A stretch of DNA of 64,000 bases from Fratercula arctica (Eukaryota; Chordata; Aves; Charadriiformes; Alcidae). The DNA lies in the NCBI GenBank assembly GCA_947846985.1, contig CANTUZ010000025.1, forward strand, positions 8,120,100 to 8,184,099, in the 5' to 3' direction. The position numbers and the translations under genes were made by a program. Positions 25,675 to 36,908 of the stretch are shown piece by piece. Position 1 is the stretch's first letter. The number at the start of each line of letters is the position of its first letter. The notes under the pieces were generated by a model that saw only the letters and a list, made by a program, of their open reading frames with translations, was not told the origin of the DNA and did not search any database.

Positions 25675-25945
25675 TCATAGAATCACTTAGGTTGGAAAGG
25701 ACCTTTAAGATCATCAAGTCCAACCGTTAACCTAACACTGCCAAGTCCACTACTAAACCATGTCCCTAAGCTCCATGTCTACACATCTTTTAAATATCTC
25801 CAGGGATGGTGACTCAACCACTTCCCTGGGCAGCCTGTTCCAATGCTTAATAACCCTTTTGGTGAAGAAATTTTTCCTAATAGCCAATCTAAACCTCCCC
25901 TGATGCAACTTGAGGCCGTTTCCTCTTGTCCTTTATCATTCTTTT
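25675..25945 (-). mobile_element. CR1 LINE 3' fragment, older subfamily
   Basis: On the + strand it starts with the reversed CR1 tail (TCATAGAATCACTTAGGTTGG, in part) and continues GGAAAGGACCTTTAAGATCATC, then CCCTGGGCAGCCTGTTCCAATG, the standard 3' UTR and last coding blocks of CR1. It is only about 270 bp long and clearly diverged. The right border is approximate. Confidence 0.85.
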
Positions 25946-27493
25946 GGTGCAGGGTCCTCAAATATATCAGGACTGGTATAATTCTGAAGCACAGCATGTC
26001 AGATACGGTCAGGGCATGGACAGTACTGAAAACACCTGTATCCCATAAACTGTACTAGACAGAAGCTTTTACCTCTCCCCTGGTATAAGTCTTGGATATA
26101 CAACACTGATGGCCCTGACTGATCGACACTATTGAGATCTAGTGACTAGATTTGCAGAACAGTGTAGGTGAACTAGTGACACTCTGGGCTGTGGACATGT
26201 CCATTGGTTGCTTGAGGGAGAGGATCTCTTCTCCATTAATACTGTGGTTTGCTGTTTTTAGAATAAAAAAAATAGTTGTGTGAAGAATCATGAGAGTTTA
26301 TATCCTTGATCTCAGTAGGGATCAAGTCTGCTTACTTCAAGTTGATTCTCTGGGCTGCTCTTCAGGATCTCCAGTAGAAGTTCCTCAAACTTACTTCTTA
26401 GGAATTCAGACCACATCTGAGCACAGGACTTCTTCCTTCCCCTCATGTGTACCTCAATACAATAACTAGGGCTCTTTTTAGTCACTCAGTCCATTAGTAT
26501 TTCTGTTAATTCCTGCTGTTTAGACTGGGGGCTTTTTCCTTCTAATGACAGTACTTTAATATTAACAAGAAAGAAACATTTTGTTCTGAAAAGAAGCTTC
26601 TATCCTCCTGATTCTTATTATTTTATCCCAGTGAGCACAGTGCGAGATCCGCATAGTCCTTCTCTTGCTTCTAAGAGATTTGAGAAATGTTAGAGGTTCT
26701 AGTATTGTACAGTTATTTTTAAGACACTTTTGTTAGGACAAGGTTATTTCTGCAACTATGAATCATGCAGTCATGTTAAAACACAATTTATTAAAATAAT
26801 AGCAGTTTGCATAATACATCTACACACAGGTTACCAAATATCTAAAATACTAAATCCAGATTACTAAACTCATGCCTCTGCAATGCAAAAGCCTCTCTGA
26901 GTTACCAGTGTCATACTTTCTCTTGGCAATCTAATTCCTTTCCCTTTTCTCTAAAGTTTCACAGATCTCTCTCCTGCGCCAAGCAGGTTTTTTTTTATGC
27001 CCCATTCTCTTTACCCTTAAGAGACAGCCATTCATTATTGTTGGAGGTCTAATTAGACTTTTGAGAAAGCACTGGTTGAACATGTATACCACCTGTAAGA
27101 AATCCATTTCTATTCAGTACCTCAAGATGATAATCCTTTTATCACCCAAATCACAAAGTAGCTCTCAAAAGATTCCCCATCTCCTGTCTCCCAGTCCAAC
27201 ACTTCAAATGTTACTGAATTTCCATTTGCAAGTCCTTTGTTCTAGTTTAGAGGTGCAAAGTTTAGTCAGTCATTTCACGTTTTGGTTCCTGAGGCAACGG
27301 AATGAATCTGCCTTAATAAAATGCTGTAGCAGATGAGCTTTGATTTCACATTATAAAGAAACGTCACAGAATCCTTGTTGGCATAAATTCTGTTTAAGAT
27401 ATTGGGGCTCTACTGATTTATTCACACTGAAGGTTTGTCTCAAAGGCTTTACTCTTTCATCCATTTTTAACTTTATTCTGTTTTCTCTTCTAG
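25946..27493. other. SV2C long intron, last part
   Basis: This is AT-rich intronic DNA ending in the pyrimidine-rich acceptor ttttctcttctag. I see no other feature in it. Confidence 0.55.
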
Positions 27494-27677
27494 GGCAACG
27501 GGCTTTGGCTTTTTGAATGCACTATGTAAAGCAGCAGCTGTACTTGGAAACTTAATATTTGGTTCCTTTGTTGGCATCACCAAAGCAATCCCTATTCTCC
27601 TTGCTTCTACTGTTCTAGTATGTGGAGGTCTGGTAGGACTTCGGCTTCCTGACACAAGAACCCAGTTGTTGATGTAA
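27494..27677 (+). CDS. SV2C: SV2C terminal coding exon (ix) with stop
   Basis: The exon starts after cttctag and restores the split Arg codon. It encodes ATGFGFLNALCKAAAVLGNL, then IFGSFVGITKAIPILLASTV, then LVCGGLVGLRLPDTRTQLLM and a TAA stop at 27,675-27,677. It covers helices 11 and 12 and the short C-terminal tail. The LPDTRTQ(V/L)LM end is the SV2C-type terminus; SV2A ends differently. The frame is intact here, so apart from exon (vi) the whole visible coding sequence is well preserved. Confidence 0.93.
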
Positions 27678-29564
27678 CTGGAAAAAGCCATTTACTATTT
27701 ATTTTCTCCTTCATACAAATGTCAACTTTCCTGACTGACGGTGCAAAGGCTTCAGATTCTCAACACTTAGTAGAGTGCTCAGATGTCAGAAATCAAACTC
27801 AAAAGATACTTTGGAGTGGCAGAGATTTAGAACCCTCTGTATGAAAGTTTTAAATTTCACTTTTGTTTGCTTTTGCATACTTTGCTATTTAAAACCACTT
27901 AACTTCAAACTGCAAAGCTACCTCTTAAAAGACTTTCAGTGATATGTCCAGGAAAGTAAAAATTGTACTGATAATTAGATATTTAAAATGCAAGCAGCCA
28001 TTATTTAAAAATACATGCTAAATTTGGCCATGGCATTGTGAGCTTTTGTGACAGTACAGATATGCAAGTCAATTAACAATATTGGTGCAGAGAATGTTGA
28101 TCTTGCATGTATCAATGCATGCAGCGTTAATCAGGAAACTGTACAGACTTCATCAGTACTGAGAATACTGACCTTCTGTGGCTGCACTTAGATGGTAAAA
28201 ACTTGTGGCAATGCCTCTTTCTTGGGAAATCTTTTTAGGTGGATTCAATCTAAAGTAAAGATTACCAACTATATCCCATATTTGCTGAGAAGGCAACAGC
28301 TACTGCAGAGAGATGAAAAGCCCATAATGTGTGAGCAGCAAAGAGAATAATAAAATAAGCACTTTCACTCTTTGCTGCTGGTCCTCCAGAACTTTTCATT
28401 GTTTTCTCACTTTTGGCTTCTGGAACATTTTTTGCCATTTTAAAACAGTAAATTTGTCTTACTCCAGGAATGAATCAATGCAAACCAGTATTTATGTTGT
28501 CGTAAGTATGAATAAAGGAACAATCAGGCCAGTTAACTATATAAAAAGTAAGATGTTTTCAGAAAAGTTTGTTTAGTATTTATACTTCTAATACATATTT
28601 CTTTGTCGCAGAACGGTTATAAAAATACGTGGCTGTAGAATGCCACCTACTAAACTTAATCAGGTCATAATTTCAATATGGAGTATAATGTAATTAAAAC
28701 ATCTCAAAAGATTTTTTTAAAACAATATCAAAACAAAGAAAAGCAATAATAAAACCCACCTTAATTATTTTCACAGTTTATACACTCCTTCATATAACCA
28801 TTTACTCATATGATTTTTAATAGTTCTAGAGCAATCTTACCATTTAACAGTTTCAAACATCTCTCTGAAAGGCCATTAAAAAAGAAGTCATGCTAAGGCT
28901 GTAGGGAGTGTTAATGTATTTATTAGACCAAGTGTAAGGATGGAGAGTAAACGATAGTGAAGAAGTTCCTTCTAAGCCATATGCTGTAGACTGTTCTGGA
29001 TTGCGGTAGAGTTTCCCACCTAGTCCTACTGCTCTCTAAAAGGTTTTGGGATCTCTTTAAAATGTTAGCATTAAAAATTAAATACAGATATGTCTATAAA
29101 ATTAGCAGACAAAAGGGGCAAATCCTCTGATGACAGAAACTGGCATTGCTTGCAGTGGAGCTAAGACAACTTATATCAGTTGATGAAGTACTACAGTTTC
29201 AAAGAAAAAACTTGGTATAAAACATAAGGGAAAACTTATCAGTATTTTTTTCTAATTATGTCTGACAACATTTATTAGGTGGTTGAAATTAGCCAAAGAA
29301 ATTAGGCTTTCAGATAAGGTCATGTGTAGTAAGATAGATTCCCACCCCCACCCCGAATTTCTCTTGCTCGTATATGTGAACTACTTACCTTTGGGTAGTA
29401 ATATTTATCACTGCATTCTGTGTCAGTCATTGTTTTAGTTGTACTGAAAGAGTCAGTAAAAGACAGTCCACACAAGATGCCCATTCATTATATGTAAAAT
29501 TCATTGTTAAATTTACTGAATCGAGAAGTTATATTTTTCAGTTATTAACAAATGCCTGTGCTAC
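27678..29564 (+). other. SV2C 3' UTR and downstream DNA
   Basis: This is AT-rich sequence after the stop codon. Candidate AATAAA polyadenylation signals lie at 28,349-28,354, 28,511-28,516 and 28,748-28,753; nothing in the sequence tells which is used. A short C/A tract (CCCCACCCCCACCCC) lies near 29,342. The provirus begins about 1.9 kb after the stop and could lie within a long 3' UTR. Confidence 0.5.
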
Positions 29565-29569
29565 ACATT

Positions 29570-29688
29570 TGTCGTGGCATGCTGTGCCCAGCTAACTCAG
29601 TTGGTAGAGCATGAGACTCTTAATCTCAGGGTGGGCGTGGCTCACATGGGATGGAATACTTAACCCTGTCCCCGCAGGAACCAGGACA
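29570..29688 (-). mobile_element. ERV1 3' LTR, truncated and chimeric with tRNA-Lys
   Basis: This copy is 119 bp against 330 bp for its partner. On the + strand it has the LTR end TGTCGTGG, eight unexplained bases, tRNA-Lys sequence (29,586-29,632), then LTR sequence to CCAGGACA. The first block matches the partner's terminus and both ends carry the ACATT duplication outside, so the tRNA piece is inside the provirus. In the comparable block of about 68 bp I count four differences from the right LTR. The central LTR part (most of U3 and R) is missing. Confidence 0.88.
29586..29632 (+). other. Partial tRNA-Lys(CUU) sequence captured inside an LTR
   Basis: These 47 nt correspond to the 5' two thirds of vertebrate tRNA-Lys-CUU: acceptor 5' strand GCCCAGC, D-arm CTCAGTTGGTAGAGC, anticodon stem-loop with CUU at 29,619-29,621, and the start of the variable region CAGGGT. 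The T-arm and acceptor 3' strand are absent, so it is not a functional gene. The last twelve bases (TAATCTCAGGGT) also occur in the intact LTR at 35,505-35,516, a microhomology at which the two sequences join. Confidence 0.85.
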
Positions 29689-29989
29689 TTATCCACCCCT
29701 TATTCCATACCATTTTTGCCATGCCCAGATCTTACAGTTTTCGGAACATTTGACTGGTGTACCCAGCATGGCTCATGCACACAGTCCATGGCCTGAAGAT
29801 GCAGATCTTGAGGAAGTTGCTGGGCGCCAGCTGCTGGGGTCAGTTCTGATCCCATCACCACTTTGCTTTACTCAGTTCTTCATCAAAGTCCATCTGTCCT
29901 TAATTTGGGTGATTCTTACTGCAGTACAGCTGATAGCAATTATAGTAACGAGGACATACAGTGACAGGGTTACTTAGCAATCAACAACA

Positions 29990-31209
29990 CACCATTTGAT
30001 TTATTAGCTATTCTCACCCAAAATCAGATCCCCATGAGATACACATTGGACTTCCCCATCCTTCTGCATCACCCACCAAGTGCACCCAGGTCCTTGGGCA
30101 AAAGCAATCCCACGGATGGGTTTGCCTTTGCCTGAGGCAGGACTAACCCAGACTGCCTTCCCTAACATATTCTACATGGGCACTACGGGGACCTTATCCC
30201 CTTCTACAGTACGTGGAAGTTTTGATTGGGCAGGGCCAGCCCGATTGGTAGATCCCCTGGTATTAACTAGCCAGGTAGCCTTTGCTAAATGTGCATCCCA
30301 ATGTTTTAAAGTCCCACCACCCATTGCTCTCAGTGTAGTTTTTAACAGTCCATTGTATCATTCTATCTTCCCAGAGGCTGGTGCGTGATAGGGGATGTGA
30401 TATACCCACTCAATACCATGCTCTTTGGCCCAGGTGTCTATGAGGCTGTTTTGGAAATGAGTCCCATTGTCCGACTCAATTCTCTCTGGGGTACCATGTC
30501 GCCACAGGACTTGCTTTTCAAGGCCCAGGATAGTATTCCGGGCAGTGGCATGGGGCACAGGGTATGTTTCCAGCCATCCAGTGGTTGCTTCCACCATTGT
30601 GAGCACGTAGCGCTTGCCTTGACGAGTTCGTGGCAGTGTGATATAATCCATCTGCCAGGCCTCCCCATATTTATATTTCAGCCATCGTCCTCCATACCAA
30701 AGAGGCTTCAAACGCTTGGCTTGCTTGATTGCAGCGCATGTCTCACATTCATGGATGACCTGTGCAATAGTGTCCATGGTCAAGTCCACCCCTCGGTCAC
30801 GAGTCCATCTAGATGTCGCATGTCTTCCTTGATGGCCTGAGGTGTCATGGGCCCACCGAGCTATGAATAGTTCACCCTTATGTTGCCAATCCAGATCCAC
30901 TTGAGCCACTTCAGTCCTGGCAGCCCGATCCACCTGCTGGTTGTTCTGATGTTCCTCCGTGGCCCGATTCTTCGGTACGTGGGCATCTACGTGGCGTACT
31001 TTCACAACCAGATTCTCTATCCGGGCAGCAATATCTTGCCATAGTTCAGCAGCCCAGATGGGTTTGCCTCTGCGCTGCCAGTTGCCCTGCTTCCACTGCT
31101 GTAGCCACCCCCACAGAGCATTTGCCACCATCCATGAGTCAGTGTAGAGGTAAAGTACTGGCCATTTTTCTCGCTCAGCAATGTCCAAAGCCAGCTGAAT
31201 GGCTTTCAC
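29990..31209 (-). pseudogene. ERV1 RNase H C-terminal part and integrase
   Basis: An open stretch of 283 codons (30,358-31,209) starts inside RNase H (LYTDSWMVANALWGWL) and runs into integrase. The zinc-binding H-H-C-C region lies around residues 120-165 (SGHQG...CETC). The catalytic residues are D in WQMDYITLP, D in IESDNGTHF and E in ASGKIE. The frame stops with TGA immediately after that glutamate, where an Arg codon (CGA to TGA) is likely. Integrase-like sequence continues on the - strand to about 29,990 with further breaks. The enzyme would insert viral DNA with a 5-bp stagger; this copy is dead. Confidence 0.85.
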
Positions 31210-32589
31210 CTCTGCAAACTGGCTTGATTCACCTTGTCCTTCACTGGCTTCTGCAACTTGTCATGTAGGACTCCACACAGCAGCCTTCCACTTTCGATGC
31301 TTTCCCACAATCCGGCAGGACCCATCAGTGAACAGGGCATATTGCTTCTCATTTTCTGGCAGCTTATTATATGGTGGGGCCTCTTCCGCACGCGTCACCT
31401 CCTCCTCTGGTGACATTCCAAAATCCTTGCCTTCTGGCCAGTCCATGATCACTTCCAGAATTCCTGGGCGACTGGGGTTTCCCATTCGAGTTCGCTGTGT
31501 GATCAGTGCAATCCACTTACTCCATGTAGCATCAGTTGCATGATGTGTGGTGGGGACCCTTTCTTTGAACATCCAACCCAGCACCAGCAGTCGAGGTGCT
31601 AAGAGGAGCTGCGCTTCTGTACCAACCACCTCTGAAGCAGCTCGAACCCCTTCATATGCTGCCAATATCTCCTTTTCTGTTGGAGTGTAGCCGGCTTCAG
31701 ATCCTCTGTATCCCCAACTCCAAAACCCTAGGGATCGACCTCGGGTCTCCCCTGGTGCCTTCTGCCAGAGGCTCCAGGTAGGGCCATTCTCCCCGGCTGC
31801 GGTGTAGAGCACATTTTTCACATCTTGTCCTGCCCGGACTGGCCCCAGGGCCACTGCATGGACTATTTCCTATTTGATTTGTTCAAAAGCTTGTCCTTGC
31901 TCAGGACCCCATTTAAAATCGTTCTTCTTCCGGGTTACTTGATACAGAGGGCTTACAATCAGACTGTAATCTGGGATATGCATCCTCCAAAAACCCACAA
32001 TGCCTAAGAAAGCTTGTGTTTCCTTTTTGCTAGTTGGTGGAGACATAGCTGCTATTTTGTTGATCACATCCATTGGGATCTGTTGGCGTCCATCTTGCCA
32101 TTTTATTCCTAAGAACTGGATCTCCTGTGCAGGTCCCTTGACCTTACTTCGTTTTATGGCAAAACCAGCTTTCAGAAGGATTCGGACTATTTTATCCCCT
32201 TTCTCAAAAACTTCTTCAGCTGTGTTTCCCCATACAATGATGTCATCAATGTACTGCAGATGTTCTGGGGCTTCACCCTGTTCCAGTGCAGTCTGGATCA
32301 GTCCATGGGAAATGGTGGGGCTGTGTTTCTACCCCTGGGGCAGTCGATTCCAGGTGTACTGGATGCCCCTCCAAGTGAAAGCAACCTCTGGCCTGCACTC
32401 TGCTGCCAAAGGGATTGAGAAGAATGCATTCGCTATATCAATCGTGGCATACCACTTGGCTGCCTTGGACTCCAGTTCATGCTGGAGTTCTAGCATGTCC
32501 GGCACAGCAGCGCTCAGCGGTGGCGTGACTTCATTCAGGCCACGATAGTCTACAGTTAGCCTCCACTCTCCATTAGATTTTCGCACCGG
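31210..32589 (-). pseudogene. ERV1 reverse transcriptase, connection and RNase H N-terminal part
   Basis: The RT begins at about 32,586 with RKSNGEWRLTVDYRGLNEV, followed by the first catalytic block YATIDIANAFFSIPL and the LPQG turn. The YIDD active-site box with a following VWGN lies near 32,240, and the connection region near 31,900-32,070 contains SKKETQAFLG. RNase H starts near 31,330 with LFTDGSCR. In-frame stops occur just before the RT (TGA, about 32,587), after LPQG (about 32,328), near 31,868 and near 31,259. These look like single-base changes in an otherwise collinear polyprotein. Confidence 0.88.
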
Positions 32590-33165
32590 TCATATGGGAC
32601 TGTTAAAGGGTGAGCGAGTCTTGCTGATCACTCCTTGAACCTCTAGTTGATGAATCAGCTTATGGATGGGAATCAGAGAGTCTCGATTAGTGCGATATTG
32701 CTGCCGATGCACCGTTGTGGTAGCAATCGGCACCTGCTGTTCTTCGACCCTCAACAACCCCACAACAGAAGAGTCCTCCAAGAGACCAGGCAAGGTGGAC
32801 AACTGTTTAACTTCCTCCGCCTCCAAGGCAGCTATGCCAAAGGCCCACCGATACCCCTTTGGGTCCTTAAAATACCCTCTCCTGAGGTAATCTATACCAA
32901 GGATGCATGGAGCCTCTGGGCCAGTCACAATGGGATGCTTTTGCCACTCATTCCCAGTTAGGCTCACTTCCGCCTCCAATACAGTCAACTCTTGGGATCC
33001 CCCTGTGACCCCAGAAATACAAATGGGTTCTGCCCCTCTATAGCTTGATGGTATCAGAGTGCACTGTGCTCCTGTGTCCACTAGAGCCTTATACTCCTGT
33101 GGGTCTGATGTGCCAGGCCATCGAATCCACACTGTCCAATAAACCCGGTTGTCCCTTTCCTCCAC
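32590..33165 (-). pseudogene. ERV1 protease
   Basis: An open stretch of 191 codons contains a retropepsin domain: ALVDTGAQCTLIP (active-site DTG) near residue 29, and a later ILGIDYL block where retropepsins normally have the second conserved hydrophobic-G motif. It continues into the protease-RT linker with NRDSLIPIHKLIHQLEVQGV, the usual start of an RT fingers domain. The family normally works as a homodimer that cuts the Gag-Pol polyprotein. It ends in TGA directly before the RT. Confidence 0.85.
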
Positions 33166-33186
33166 CTGGCTGGAGGCAGGGCCCCT

Positions 33187-35138
33187 CTAATCCTGGTCAT
33201 GGTATCCAGTACTCACTTCTTGCAGAAATGACTTGGAGGTTCCTTCAAGAGGATCAGAAGCAAGATCAGGCCTTCTGCTCTGTCTGGGGAACTGCCCGCT
33301 GGAAACTGGGGTGGCACTTTTCCTGGAGGGATCTCCTTTTGTGGTTGTCCTTCCTTGCAACTCCTGTACCCGTGTCCGCAGGATCCAAGTAGGTTGTCCA
33401 TCCCACTTCCTCATGGTCTCACAGGTAGAACCACAGGGTGCCTCGTGGTGTGTACCCTCTGTACTCTCTCTCTTGAGTGGGGAAATGCCTGCTCCTAATA
33501 GCTGAGATGCTGGCCCGTACAGGTGGGGAGTAGGGCATATTCTCTTCAAGTTGCTGGACCTTCCGGGACAGTTTCTCCACAGCTGAGACAAGGGGGGAAG
33601 AGAGGCTTTCTTCATATCGCCGGAGCCGGCCAGCCACCTCATCCACCGTTGGTCCCTCTTTGCCTTTCCATTCCATTACTGCCAGTGAGTTGGCATATGG
33701 CGATGGTGCACTCCGTACAAACTTCCGCCACATGGGCCTTGTGCAGTGCACCTCATCGGGGTCTGTGGGTAAGACCTCATTGTCCAAGTCATAATAAATC
33801 ATCTCCCACATGGCTAATTTTCTCAGGTACTGGATACCTCTTTCCATGGTGGTCCACTTGCTTGGTCGACATACAACATCTTCACTGAAGGGGTACCTCT
33901 CCCTCACGCCTGACAGGAGTCGTTGTTTCCAGAGGCTGAGGGCTTGGGTCTTCTTTCCAATTGCCTTGTCAATGCCCCCTTCCCTAGACAGGGATCCCAG
34001 CTGCCTGGCTTCCCTACCCTCTAAATTCCAGGCTACTGGCCCCATTATCCCAACACCGAAGCAGCCAGGTGACAATGTGCTCACCTGGAATTCGGCTAAA
34101 ATCTTTTCGCATATCCCACAGCTCACTCAGGGATAGGGATCGGGTGATTATCTCTGGTTCTGCCTCTTCCTCCTGTCCTCGTGATGGCCCTGGTTCATCG
34201 TCATCTCTTACTAAGCGAACTGATTTCTTTGTGTACTTCTTCTTTTGTATGGGGTCAACTGATACTGGCACAGGTTGGTTCCCTGGTTCAGCGGCAGTGG
34301 CTGTCACCGGGGCTGGAGTAGGTGCAGTGTCTGTCGCAGGGGTTGGAGTAGCCGCAGTGTCTGTTGCAGGGGTTGCAGTAGCTGCAGCTCCTGCTGCAGG
34401 GGCCGCAGCAGCCGTAGCGCCTGCCGGTCTGGTCTCTATCTCTTTCCCCTGAGGGTGCTGCATAACACTGAGCAGTGCCTGGTAGATACTGGCCAGGGCC
34501 CAGCACAGTGCAGTGAGTTGTGCCTCTCTAGAATAGCAACAGCATTTTCCCTTCAGATATTCTGCTACTCTATCAGGGTCCTGTAATTGTTCAGGGGTGA
34601 AGTCCCAGACCATTGGAGGCGAGAAGTTCTCTAGGTACCTGCCCATGATCTCCCACATGCCATGCCACCCCTGACTCTCCAGCCTCAGAGCAGAGCTCTG
34701 GGTGGTAGTCTTAAATAGTCGTTTAACCCTATACGAGACCTGGAACATATTCAGCAGACATAACACTAGGAACATGCTGGTTTGAGCATCCCAAGGATAT
34801 TCAAAATTCTCAAAAGCTGTCATACCTGACTCAAAGGAGAAAAGGGAGGCAAAAGAGCTGGGGAAAGTGTCCCCTCCTGTTTCCCCCATAGACTGGGTGT
34901 AATTATTAATGAATTCTGAGAGGTGGTGCCCAATGTACGGACAGGACAGCAATACCCCATAAACGCCCCAAAGTAACCATCTAACAAGTGATGTTATCAT
35001 ATCATAAGCCGATATCACACAGGACAGTAAAATGATAATCCTCATCCCCCTCCCAGAAGTAACAAATATCATCACAGGGAGTGCATAAAACACATAGGAA
35101 TTTACATAACACAGCCATGAGAACAAACTAAGCAACAT
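33187..35138 (-). pseudogene. ERV1 gag with hydrophobic multi-segment N-terminus
   Basis: The first 374 codons (34,014-35,138) begin with several hydrophobic segments (residues about 1-28, 32-70 and 119-143). A region rich in W and L follows, then an Ala/Thr/Pro-rich linker of roughly 60 residues, then KKKYTKKS, an acidic stretch, and MRKDFSR...TWLLRCWDNGA, the conserved Gag core of this ERV-L group. The frame breaks just after CWDNGA; the core continues in another frame (33,419-34,060: REARQLGSLSREGGIDKAIG) and a third segment (33,187-33,420) closes the gene. The gag of ERV2 has the same layout, so the membrane-like N-terminus is a family property. I see no CCHC knuckle. Confidence 0.8.
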
Positions 35139-35216
35139 AGTGACCAGTGGCTATTTACCTATCAAATTCATTTTTTCAAGCTCTAGTTGGATTCTGTCAT
35201 TGTCTCAACCCTTCGA

Positions 35217-35234
35217 ACCCCACGTTGGGCACCA
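35217..35234 (-). promoter_or_regulatory. ERV1 primer-binding site, tRNA-Lys(CUU)
   Basis: On the - strand TGGTGCCCAACGTGGGGT follows the 5' LTR after an 8-base spacer and continues TCGAA. It is complementary to the 3' end of tRNA-Lys-CUU apart from changes explained by C-to-T mutation or wobble. It would prime minus-strand DNA synthesis. The same tRNA class is embedded in the 3' LTR. Confidence 0.88.
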
Positions 35235-35242
35235 AAAAGGAC

Positions 35243-35572
35243 TGTCGTGGTTTGGCCTCAGACGGCAACAAAGAACCACGTGCCACTCACTCAGCTTTTC
35301 CCAATACGGGAAGGATCACAAGAAAAAGGCAAAACTCTTGGGTTGAGACAAAGGCAGTTTAACAGAACAGCAAAGGGAACAAGAAGAAAAAAAAACAGCA
35401 ACAATAACACAGACAAAGGAATATACAAACATGATTACAGAACCACCACTCATCAGCCAGACCCAGGACACACCAGCCCAACTTCCTGCCCCCTCCCCTC
35501 CTTTTAATCTCAGGGTGGGCGTGGCTCACATGGCATGGAATACTTAACCCTGTCCCCGCCAGAACCAAGACA
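35243..35572 (-). mobile_element. ERV1 5' LTR, full length
   Basis: This 330-bp element reads TGTCTTGGTTCTGG...AAACCACGACA on the - strand, with the inner end next to the primer-binding site and the outer end next to ACATT. A TATA-like GATTAAAAGG lies about 70 bp in. The downstream half carries the AACTGCCTTTGTCTCAACCC block shared with the solo LTR at 6,015-6,325, which identifies that solo element as the same family. Confidence 0.9.
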
Positions 35573-35577
35573 ACATT

Positions 35578-36908
35578 GTAGCACCAAAATGTTTGCCCAA
35601 GATGTGGGTTTTTGCTATTAACAAATGAGAAAAGTGGCTAAATCCAAAAAAGCATGAATATGGAAAACTTGTGGGTTTTTTTTTGATGTTGATAATTTAA
35701 ATATGATATAGTAAGAAACAAAGTTTAGGAAGTGTATTTATTTTACAATATAAGCAGTCCAAATATTTGATATTAAACCAAATTTAAATATTTAACATCT
35801 TAAATTTCTTAATTATGTTTAAAAAAAGAAAGAGGAGGAAGAATTATTTTTCACCAAGTTCCAGGTTAAGAATAAAATGCTGGCCTTAATTCTGCATCTG
35901 TGGCTTTTGTACACTAGGCATAGTCTTAATATTATTTCAGGGCTGTTTTCTCTAATGAGAATTATATTTGAGCCCTGCTCTCTGTGCCATTCATTAGTAG
36001 CATGTGTTCACCTTCTTGTACTTACTGTACATCTTATTTTGAAATTTGAAGCCTCTGTACGTATTTGGAGTAAAAATCAACAGCAGTGGTAAAATATTAC
36101 ATTGTGTTACTATGCACTGTCCACTTTAAGTAGTATATTCTGTCCATCTCTGTATGTAATTACTAAGAATATCCAGATCAAATACATCATGCCACCTGAC
36201 CAGTGAAGAGAAAATAGGTCACAGGAAAATAAGGTTCAACTTCTGAGGCCTCCGGTTCAAGAATAACATGCTAAAATCTCATTCCATGTAAAATTAGGCT
36301 GACTTCAATGCTGGTTCTTATCCTAAATCCTGACCACATCATAAGTATATGATTAAGTTTGGATGTAGTGAAGTGAGCAGCATGAGAGCCTACATTGTAC
36401 TTTGAATACAGCAACAGCAGGGATTAGTAAAGATGAACAAAATGCCCAACAAACATGGACCTTGCATGGTTTAGGATTAGAGTGAATGTTCTAAGATAGG
36501 AAAAGGAGGACAGTGGGTAGGAAAGGGGAGAAAAAGTAAATGGAAGAGAAGGACAAAGAGGAAAAAAAATTCATGAGCATTTCCAACATATTAAACAAAA
36601 CCTAAAGCTAGAGTCTTCCTAGTGCAAGCCAGCATCCAAGTTGTTTGAGCAATCAAGGTGTTTGAGCTTGAGTGCAGTAAAGATTCATGCCGTGAAGACA
36701 AAAGGAGTGAATGCAATTTCAAGCTGTAAATACTTGGTTTGATAGGTACAATCCACAGGCTGGAACAGAAATATTTAATCTATGGAGATCTGTACACAAA
36801 TGTTACTTAGGTTATAAGCAAAAGTGATTTGGCTGGTCTTTAGTGAAACTGTCTTTTTTGCAGCTTCCAAAGCAATTTCAGGTAATAAATATTGGACAGT
36901 AGGATTTA
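35578..36908. other. Intergenic DNA, nothing recognisable
   Basis: This is AT-rich sequence downstream of the provirus with only chance open frames. No exon or mobile element signature is seen. Confidence 0.5.

Larger units (their letters stand above)
29570..35572 (-). mobile_element. ERV1: ERV-L-type provirus, complete but defective
   Basis: This 6.0-kb provirus on the - strand is bounded by a perfect 5-bp target duplication, ACATT (29,565-29,569 and 35,573-35,577). The order is 5' LTR (right), Lys-tRNA primer site, gag, pro, RT, RNase H, integrase, 3' LTR (left). No env is present, as is usual for ERV-L elements. RT motifs such as the LPQG block and the YIDD box with VWGN after it resemble ERV-L (class III, spuma-related) rather than gamma- or betaretroviruses. 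All genes are broken by stops or frameshifts. The 3' LTR is unusual: shortened and chimeric with tRNA-Lys. Confidence 0.93.

Noticed and set aside
29586..29660. A functional tRNA-Lys gene
   Set aside because: Only the 5' two thirds are present; T-arm and 3' acceptor strand are replaced by LTR sequence, and the segment lies within the provirus borders.
30385..33392. Long + strand open frames over ERV1 (for example 32,000-32,548)
   Set aside because: They are antisense shadows of the - strand pol gene with no domain of their own.
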